Part shown: piece after piece, positions 4,709 to 8,880 of the stretch
Layout of the letters: every line of letters starts with the position of its first letter
Numbering within the stretch: the stretch's first letter is position 1
From: Prevotellaceae bacterium UBA1075
GTDB taxonomy: Bacteria; Bacteroidota; Bacteroidia; Bacteroidales; Bacteroidaceae
Direction of reading: 5' to 3'
Length of the DNA stretch: 8,880 nt
Assembly (NCBI GenBank): GCA_002316015.1
Contig: DCCS01000010.1
Span: 1 to 8,880 of the forward strand
Notes under the pieces: model-generated
What the model was told of the DNA's origin: nothing
Databases searched by the model: none
The model's input: the letters and a program-made list of their open reading frames with translations, nothing else
Made by a program: the position numbers and the translations under genes

Positions 4709-6949
4709 TCAGTTGACTCTGGAAAGCCTCATGCAGTCCACCAGTGCGTGGTTGGTGCTGCGGTTCATGTTCTCGTCTTCGGAGCGGAATTCCAGTGTGA
4801 CGGTGTGCCGGCCTGGGGCCAGGCGGGCGTGCAGCGCGTTGGTCATGCCCCAGTCATCCCAGTTGCCCTCGCCGCGCTGTGGCAGGACTATGGTGCCCAC
4901 CCTTGCTCCATCGATACAGAGTGTGCGCACCGCGCAGCGGTTTCTCGTGTTCACGGGGCCATTGCCGTTGGCGTAGCGGAAGGAGAGGCTGTAGTCGCCC
5001 TCCCCGTCCACCGTCACAGGAAATTCCAGGCGTGTGCTCTTGTCTGTCTCGGCAAACCCCGAACCCGTGTAGCCCTTCACTCCGTCCTTTGGCTTGTTCA
5101 TGGCCTCCTTGGATGAGATGGCCGTCTGCTCGTCAGGCATCTCCACATTGACATAGGCGCGTGTGGAGCGTGGCTCCGAGGCGAAACTCTCCTCGCCCAT
5201 CACCCCGATTACCTGGTATTCTCCGGGCAGCGATGCGTCAAAGGTGGTACTGTGCGTCTTGGCTATGCGCACTCCGTCGCGCAGCACAATGTAATGGCCG
5301 ATGTACTCGATGGGGTTCCAGCACAGCGTCTTGCCCTCAAGCCAGGTGATGGGTGTGAGGGGTGCCTTCAGGTTCTTCACGTTGTTCACCTTCATCGCGG
5401 GCAGTTCGTTGTCTGCCATCACAATCTCCACCTTGAGGTTGCCCCTGGCTTTCTTTGCGCTTATCATGGGAGCCTGTTCCTTGCCATTGACCTTGAAGGA
5501 CTTTATCTCGCTGCCATGCCCGCTCACCGTGATGTCCAGGGTAGCCTTGCGGTATTTGAAGTTGCTGAGCGTGCGTGTGCCGTCCAGTACCCTGGGCACA
5601 AAGGGATGGAAGGCCAGCGTGTCCTGCTGGAACTCTATACCGAACAGTATTTTGTGCGTGATGGCCAGGTTGCCGCTCAGGCACCACAGCATGTTGGACG
5701 AGTTGAGTTCCGTGGCGATGTCCCCGTTGTCCAGGTTGAAGTTCTCCTTGTTGGTGCAGAACAGCGCGGCAGGCCTGAACACCGACCCTATGGCCTGCAT
5801 CACTCCCTGCTCGTTGCCCACCCTGGCATTTGCCAGCGCCCACCACGAGGCCACCCATGGCCATAGCGCGTTGTTGTGATAGGCGGGCATGTCCGCTATC
5901 TGGGGGTAGAAGATGGCCGCGCCAAAGGGTGTGGTGGGGTTGTGCTCGGTGATGCTCCTGGCCCGCTCGTCATCGGCAATGCCCCACAGGATGGCCAGCG
6001 ACTCGCCCAGCGTCTCGGCACGTGGATTGAGGATGAGGTGGTCACGCCCATAGAGATACATGGCATAGTAGCCCTTGTCCTGCATCCACAGGCGGTTGTT
6101 CACTCCCAGGGCAATGCTTGCGGCCTTGGCCCTGGCGGCTGTGGCCGTTCTCCTGTCGCCCAGTTCTCGGGCCATGGCTGCCAGCACCTGCCATGCGCGG
6201 CAGTGCACGATGGAGGTCGAGAGGGTCTCGGTGTTGAAGATGTCGGCACACTGCATCCAGCGCGGGTGGCTCTGCTCGCGCCAGTCGATAAAGGATGTCT
6301 CGCCCTTGACCAGCCCTGTCCTGGGGTCATACACCGTCAGGCTGTCCGTCTCCAGAGAGCGTTTCACCACAGGGTAGATGTACCTCAGCCAGTCCCTGTC
6401 CCCCGTCACCTTGTAAACCTCATAGGCAGCCACGCTCCATATCTCGCGGTCGGTGCTCACAGGCCATGCCCCTCCGCTGCCCGTGTCCTGGATGATGCGT
6501 CCCAGCACATCCACCTTCTTGCGCAGCGAAATCATGGAAGCCTGGGGTTGCAGATAGGCCATGGAGAGCAGGATGGAGTAGCTCACGTCACGCGTCCATA
6601 CTCCCGCCCACTCCTTGCCTGTGCGCAGGGTGGTGTCTGGCTCCACGGCATTCACCATCTCGTCGAGCCCCATGTTGTAGATGGCAGCGTGCAGGCGGTT
6701 GCCGGTCACGAGTCTGGGGTAGGCCGAGATGTCGTTCCTGAGCCTCCAGGTCTTGTTCACGGGCATGTGGAAACCAGGCTGTGCCGAGTAGGTGGAGACT
6801 ATCTCCTGGTCACTGGAAGCTGTGGCCATGTACTCCCCCTGGCTGATGGTGTCGCCATGCCAGGAGTAAGCCTTGGTTCTCACAAACTCCTGAGCCTGTG
6901 AGGACATGATCCCGCATAGGGCCAGTGTGCATAATATCAGTTTAATCAT
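4709..6949 (-). CDS. Secreted six-hairpin (MGH1-like) glycoside hydrolase with C-terminal CBM-like module
   Basis: A 746-residue exported glycosidase. Residues 1-20 (MIKLILCTLALCGIMSSQAQ) are a signal peptide with likely cleavage after A19-Q20 or close by; there is no lipobox Cys. The (alpha/alpha)6 catalytic domain spans about 80-450, with hallmarks of six-hairpin glycosidases: EWAGVWTRDVSYSILLSMA (113-131), GGAWPVSTDREIW (159-171), FIDWREQSHPRWM (220-232), NPRAETLGESLAILWGI (308-324), YHNNALWPWVASWWAL (357-372) and NSSNMLWCLSGN (416-427). D121, E225, E311 and E315 are candidate acid/base residues by position only. A beta-sandwich follows, then a fibronectin III-like segment (about 530-598), then a CBM6/35-like jelly roll (about 600-743) with W697 and W700. 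The substrate is uncertain; relatives are annotated as debranching-like or rhamnosidase-like enzymes. The cell site is probably periplasm or surface. No SusC/SusD pair or regulator is adjacent, and no clear promoter is seen just upstream. Confidence 0.85.
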   Translation of the reverse strand: MIKLILCTLALCGIMSSQAQEFVRTKAYSWHGDTISQGEYMATASSDQEIVSTYSAQPGFHMPVNKTWRLRNDISAYPRLVTGNRLHAAIYNMGLDEMVNAVEPDTTLRTGKEWAGVWTRDVSYSILLSMAYLQPQASMISLRKKVDVLGRIIQDTGSGGAWPVSTDREIWSVAAYEVYKVTGDRDWLRYIYPVVKRSLETDSLTVYDPRTGLVKGETSFIDWREQSHPRWMQCADIFNTETLSTSIVHCRAWQVLAAMARELGDRRTATAARAKAASIALGVNNRLWMQDKGYYAMYLYGRDHLILNPRAETLGESLAILWGIADDERARSITEHNPTTPFGAAIFYPQIADMPAYHNNALWPWVASWWALANARVGNEQGVMQAIGSVFRPAALFCTNKENFNLDNGDIATELNSSNMLWCLSGNLAITHKILFGIEFQQDTLAFHPFVPRVLDGTRTLSNFKYRKATLDITVSGHGSEIKSFKVNGKEQAPMISAKKARGNLKVEIVMADNELPAMKVNNVKNLKAPLTPITWLEGKTLCWNPIEYIGHYIVLRDGVRIAKTHSTTFDASLPGEYQVIGVMGEESFASEPRSTRAYVNVEMPDEQTAISSKEAMNKPKDGVKGYTGSGFAETDKSTRLEFPVTVDGEGDYSLSFRYANGNGPVNTRNRCAVRTLCIDGARVGTIVLPQRGEGNWDDWGMTNALHARLAPGRHTVTLEFRSEDENMNRSTNHALVDCMRLSRVN

Positions 6950-7013
6950 AATCAGTTCGGTTTTTGGGTAAATGTCCGGTTAAACTTCGTCAAAGCGGGA
7001 TGGGCGGTGCCTC

Positions 7014-7035
7014 GCGGCCTGGCCATCATGGCCGC
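7014..7035. repeat. Short GC-rich hairpin at the pseudogene 3' end
   Basis: GCGGCC (7014-7019) pairs perfectly with GGCCGC (7030-7035) across a 10-nt loop that itself contains the palindrome tggcca. It covers the stop codon of the GNAT remnant and lies about 65 nt upstream of the glycosidase start. There is no T-run, so it is not a standard terminator. Confidence 0.35.
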
Positions 7036-7217
7036 AGCACCTTCTCCAGCGGCACGAGCGAGATGCCCTCTATGCAATTGAAGTCACAGGGTCCGATGCC
7101 CTCTTCCTCATAGTCCAACCGGTGGTGTAGGCTGCGTGCGGCCCTGTTCTGCTCCCGAGTGTCCATGCGCAGGTCAGCGAACGCATGCTCACGGGGCTAC
7201 TCCGGCCGTGTCAGCAT
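7026..7217 (-). pseudogene. Internally deleted GNAT N-acetyltransferase remnant
   Basis: On the minus strand, ATG at 7217 opens MLTRPE and then meets TAG (7197-7199). The same frame continues for 56 residues to TGA at 7026-7028: PREHAFADLRMDTREQNR, then AARSLHHRLDYEEEGIG, then PCDFNCIEGISLVPLEKV and LRP. This second part reads like the C-terminal quarter of a GNAT acetyltransferase: LRMDTREQNRAARSL matches the usual LRxDTHxxNxxxxxL segment, and IEGISLVPLEKVL a typical last strand. MLTRPE also resembles a GNAT N-terminus (M-I-R-P-E). The acetyl-CoA loop (RxxGxG/A) and roughly 90 middle residues are absent. The simplest reading is an old gene with an internal deletion, its promoter box (7249-7256) and start still in place. 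That the six N-terminal codons belong to it is inference; the C-terminal remnant is well supported. Confidence 0.65.
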
Positions 7218-7248
7218 CGGTATCTTCGCCCTCGTGTGGTAGACACTG

Positions 7249-7256
7249 CAAAGTTA
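7249..7256 (-). promoter_or_regulatory. -7 promoter element upstream of the GNAT remnant
   Basis: The minus strand reads TAACTTTG, a full match to TAnnTTTG, 32 nt upstream of the remnant's ATG. No TTTG is seen at the normal -33 distance (a TTTG lies only 12 nt upstream). It may be the fossil promoter of the acetyltransferase gene, and could still supply transcripts running into the glycosidase gene, which has no clear promoter of its own. Confidence 0.45.
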
Positions 7257-7329
7257 GGCAAAACATTCCAAAGGGCGGCACTCCTGGCGGCACATCCTTA
7301 CGCATGCTACTGCCAGTCCCTGGCATTCC

Positions 7330-7439
7330 AGTGTCCAGGCAGTGTCCAGGCAGTGTCCAGGCAGTGTCCAGGCAGTGACCAGGCAGTGTCCAGGCAGTGT
7401 CCAGGCAGTGACCAGGCAGTGACCAGGCAGTGACCAAGC
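7330..7439. repeat. Tandem array of ten 11-bp units
   Basis: Ten uninterrupted copies of agtgtccaggc run from 7330 to 7439. Units 1-4, 6 and 7 have T at position 5; units 5, 8 and 9 have A there (agtgaccaggc); unit 10 is agtgaccaagc. There are no insertions or deletions. Because 11 is not a multiple of three, the minus-strand frames read as an 11-residue repeat (HCLDTAWTLPG); all three frames look alike and none has a convincing gene around it, so I take the array as non-coding. The 11-bp period is close to one DNA helical turn, which would put a site on the same face in every unit. Slippage makes the copy number likely to vary between strains. Confidence 0.9.
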
Positions 7440-7492
7440 GGCATCCCGTGGCAGGCACAGCCTCTCTCGTTGCCCTGGGCATCCTGGTGAAA

Positions 7493-7561
7493 TCTCTGTT
7501 CGGAAGTTCCGAACATGTGTACAAAACCGCCGAACACATATACGAAACTTCCGGACAGAGA
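7493..7561. repeat. 69-nt imperfect inverted repeat with an internal 17-bp palindrome
   Basis: Two 30-nt arms (7493-7522 and 7532-7561) match in inverted orientation at 25 of 30 positions around a 9-nt centre. The outermost seven bases (tctctgt and acagaga) match perfectly. The left arm also contains its own palindrome, GTTCGGAA-G-TTCCGAAC (7498-7514). In addition ccgaaca-N4-tac recurs in direct orientation (7509-7522 and 7530-7543), so the element has both inverted and direct symmetry. As RNA it would form one long hairpin, slightly better paired on the minus strand because two mismatches become G-U. No ORF of note is inside. It lies at the border between GC-rich and AT-rich DNA. Confidence 0.75.
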
Positions 7562-7720
7562 CAGCAGTGCTTCTTCTTGTAAATCTCAGTTCACTGCGTC
7601 GTGCAATAACGTTCTTCCCTTCTTCATGTTCAGACTAAGCAAAATCTTTGGATAGTCTCACACGGATATTTGCAGGTGACTCATGATTTTTAGGATTTCC
7701 CGTGTATTCTTAAAATAGCG
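7562..7720. other. AT-rich non-coding stretch downstream of the deacylase gene
   Basis: No gene, promoter or clear terminator is seen. GCAGTG (7564-7569) can pair with CACTGC (7592-7597) across 22 nt. A better structure is the 27-nt hairpin at 7632-7658. The minus strand after the deacylase stop is poor in long U-runs next to stems, so how this transcript ends is unclear. Confidence 0.4.
7632..7658. repeat. Two-step hairpin downstream of the GNAT/deacylase operon
   Basis: AGACTA (7632-7637) pairs with TAGTCT (7653-7658). Inside, CAAA pairs with TTTG around a 3-nt loop, and the two helices are separated by a symmetrical 2x2 internal loop. It lies about 60 nt past the deacylase stop codon and may be a 3'-end structure of that transcript. 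No U-run follows. Confidence 0.35.
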
Positions 7721-8266
7721 TCATTCACTCTTCAACACAGCAATCTTGTAGTTGTGCCCTGTCATTGGTACAAATTTCTCTATAAATTCTTGTAAATCCA
7801 ATCTTATTGTTGCTGTATTGACACAAGGATGACATCCGAAGAACTTGGAAGATGCCAAAAGGTCTTTGTCTATTACTAACAGGACTTTCTTCTCTTTGTC
7901 ATTCATCAATCCCATAGGTGTAACTGCTCCCGGGTGAACACCAAGTAAATCAACCATGTGTTGTTCGTCAGCAAATGACAAACGGGTGCATCCCAATTCG
8001 GAAGACAGATTTTTTGTTTTGAAATGCTTGTCATTTGGCAACATCAACAGGTAAAACTGCGTCTGTTGCCTATTGCAGAGAAACAGATTCTTACAGATAG
8101 GTGCACCAATTTCCTTTTCTACCGTTTCACAATCCACCATTGTATATACAGCCTCATGACATATTGTTTTGTAGAATACACCTATCTTATCAAGAAAATC
8201 ATAGGTTCTAATTTCCATCTCGCTTCTCTTTGCATCATTGATTGGACGACCGATATAATATTCCAT
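7721..8266 (-). CDS. Free-standing YbaK/ProX-type aminoacyl-tRNA deacylase
   Basis: A 181-residue cytoplasmic protein of the YbaK/ProRS-INS editing superfamily, whose members hydrolyse mischarged tRNA (for example Ala-tRNA-Pro or Cys-tRNA-Pro). Visible signatures are the conserved lysine K59 in ICKNLFLCNR, the glycine/proline motif GVHPGAVTPMGLMND (about 109-123) and FFGCHPCVNTATIRLD (about 142-157). The order and spacing fit ProXp-ala-like proteins, often annotated prolyl-tRNA synthetase associated domain protein, and the length is normal for a stand-alone enzyme. The frame is open further upstream to 8320, but that would overlap the preceding acetyltransferase gene; ATG at 8266 leaves a 7-nt gap and starts right before the family's first helix (MEYYIGRPIND). 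It is surely co-transcribed with the GNAT gene. Composition is much more AT-rich than the left part of the window. The exact tRNA substrate cannot be read from the sequence. Confidence 0.88.
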   Translation of the reverse strand: MEYYIGRPINDAKRSEMEIRTYDFLDKIGVFYKTICHEAVYTMVDCETVEKEIGAPICKNLFLCNRQQTQFYLLMLPNDKHFKTKNLSSELGCTRLSFADEQHMVDLLGVHPGAVTPMGLMNDKEKKVLLVIDKDLLASSKFFGCHPCVNTATIRLDLQEFIEKFVPMTGHNYKIAVLKSE

Positions 8267-8273
8267 TACTTTT

Positions 8274-8729
8274 TTATTGTTTTTGCAAATGAATAATTGG
8301 ATATGGTTTGCCATCGGCATCTGTATAATCTTTGCCTATCACTTTGAACCCCTTTCGTAGGTAAAATTGATATGCCTCTGAGTTTTGTTCGTTTACATCT
8401 ATCTTACGGATTCGTTTCTCTGTCAAGGCATATTTGAGCAAAGTCGAACCATACCCCTTGCCTTTCTCAGACGGAAGTACAAATAGCATTTCTACCATCT
8501 CGTCACTTAACCCCATGAATGCCACAATATTGGGTTGTCTGATAATATACAGCTCTACCGCATGGAAATAAGTGTCCATTATGCGTGAGCGATAATACAT
8601 CAAGTCTTCTTCTGATAGAAAATGATGTGAACTCCTTACGGATTTTTCCCATACCTTTATCAATTCTTCTTTCAACGCATCGGCAATGCTGTCTAATTTT
8701 TCTATTTTAAAGCAATCTGCCATTGTCAT
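8274..8729 (-). CDS. GNAT-family N-acetyltransferase
   Basis: A 151-residue acetyltransferase (GNAT fold, acetyl-CoA donor, cytoplasmic). After a first strand and helix (MTMADCFKIEKL and IADALKEELIKVWEKSVR) comes SSHHFLSEEDLMYYRSRI, common in one GNAT subgroup. Motif A is seen at VEMLFVLPSEKGKGYGSTLL (about 80-99; acetyl-CoA loop KGKGYG) and motif B at VNEQNSEAYQFYLRKGF (about 111-127). The acceptor substrate is unknown. Start choice: the frame stays open to 8873, but that point lies inside a promoter box. ATG at 8729 has GGAG (plus-strand 8736-8739) six bases upstream and suits the fold's N-terminus; ATGs at 8753, 8741 and 8723 are alternatives. It is the first gene of a two-gene operon with the tRNA deacylase 7 nt downstream. 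AT-rich composition suggests later acquisition. Confidence 0.85.
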   Translation of the reverse strand: MTMADCFKIEKLDSIADALKEELIKVWEKSVRSSHHFLSEEDLMYYRSRIMDTYFHAVELYIIRQPNIVAFMGLSDEMVEMLFVLPSEKGKGYGSTLLKYALTEKRIRKIDVNEQNSEAYQFYLRKGFKVIGKDYTDADGKPYPIIHLQKQ

Positions 8730-8870
8730 TCCATTCTCCATACATAATTCCATTCTTCGTGTCTTCGTGTTGTCAATGAGTTTTTGCAGACGGCTGCAAA
8801 ACAGTTCTGGCTGTTTCTTCTTTATCTGTATGGTGTCAATCCTTACATGCTGATATAATATGTAAGTGAG
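8730..8870 (-). other. Leader of the GNAT/deacylase operon, open in the GNAT frame
   Basis: Between the -7 box and the chosen GNAT start lies a leader of roughly 135 nt. The GNAT frame has no stop here and would encode a basic helical extension (for example ELFCSRLQKLIDNTKTRR) if an upstream start were used, but only ATGs at 8753 and 8741 are in frame. The string ACACGAAG occurs twice on the minus strand just before 8753. An out-of-frame ATG near 8850 is followed at once by TAA, a minimal start-stop. Confidence 0.35.
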
Positions 8871-8878
8871 CAAAATTA
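8871..8878 (-). promoter_or_regulatory. -7 promoter element of the GNAT/deacylase operon
   Basis: The minus strand reads TAATTTTG, a full match to TAnnTTTG. The -33 element would lie beyond the window edge and cannot be checked. Predicted transcription start is near 8864, which rules out a TTG at 8873 as the GNAT start. Confidence 0.5.
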
Positions 8879-8880
8879 GT

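Noticed and set aside
4694..4710. gagca/tgctc hairpin at the glycosidase stop codon as a minus-strand terminator
   Set aside because: Only a 5-bp stem, overlapping the stop codon, with no U-run after it on the minus strand.
5876..6901. 341-codon open frame on the plus strand opposite the glycosidase gene
   Set aside because: His/Gly/Val-rich translation with no recognisable domain; the minus-strand gene has a signal peptide, motifs and modules over the same interval.
7330..7439. CRISPR-like array
   Set aside because: Units are 11 bp, directly adjacent and without spacers; no cas gene in the window.
7189..7539. Minus-strand ORF encoding an 11-residue repeat (HCLDTAWTLPG) across the tandem array
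   Set aside because: All frames through an 11-bp array read the same repeat; the flanking translation overlaps the GNAT remnant in another frame and the palindrome, and has no promoter or family resemblance.
7590..7711. Protein-like minus-strand fragments (NTREILKIMSHLQISV and DYPKILLSLNMKKGRTLLHD) in frame with the deacylase gene after its stop
   Set aside because: Two stops interrupt them, no family is recognisable, and the deacylase ends normally at LKSE; probably chance in AT-rich spacer DNA.
7721..8320. Longer deacylase start at 8320 (199 residues)
   Set aside because: It would overlap the GNAT gene by 47 nt and adds a stretch not typical of the family; ATG 8266 sits 7 nt after the GNAT stop codon and before the family's first helix.

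Overview
The window looks like a chromosomal segment from a fairly GC-rich member of the Bacteroidales (Prevotella/Bacteroides type). The best evidence is the promoters: several genes are preceded by a TAnnTTTG box (three times as TACCTTTGC), two of them with TTTG or TTG about 20 bases upstream, which is the Bacteroidetes primary sigma pattern. The gene content fits as well: a large five-repeat DUF349 protein, a secreted six-hairpin glycosidase with a C-terminal carbohydrate-binding-like module, and AT-rich leaders without strong Shine-Dalgarno sequences.

Layout. 1-346 holds the probable 3' tail of a plus-strand gene, a GC-rich hairpin and a strong terminator for the minus strand. 347-1235 (minus) is an HxlR-type regulator followed by a small cupin gene with its own promoter. 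1388-2479 (plus), divergent from the regulator, is a CorA-type magnesium transporter with a leader of about 150 nt carrying an 11-codon ORF. 2607-4538 (plus) is the DUF349 protein, closed by a strong terminator. 4709-6949 (minus), convergent with it, is the secreted glycosidase. 7026-7217 (minus) is a GNAT acetyltransferase pseudogene in which an N-terminal stub meets a C-terminal remnant. 7330-7439 is a tandem array of ten 11-bp units and 7493-7561 is a 69-nt imperfect inverted repeat. From about 7562 to the end the base composition turns clearly AT-rich; this part carries a two-gene minus-strand operon of a GNAT acetyltransferase and a free-standing YbaK/ProX-type aminoacyl-tRNA deacylase, probably acquired separately from the rest.

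How the genes relate. HxlR plus cupin is a plausible regulator/target pair. CorA and DUF349 may share a transcript but no functional link is visible. The glycosidase stands alone, without SusC/SusD or a sensor nearby. The GNAT/deacylase pair is the most system-like unit: both families can act on aminoacyl-tRNA, although a role of this GNAT on tRNA is only a guess. I see no CRISPR array, RNA gene, transposase or clear defence system. The points most worth a second look are the corA leader, the repeat block at 7330-7561 and the GNAT/deacylase pair.
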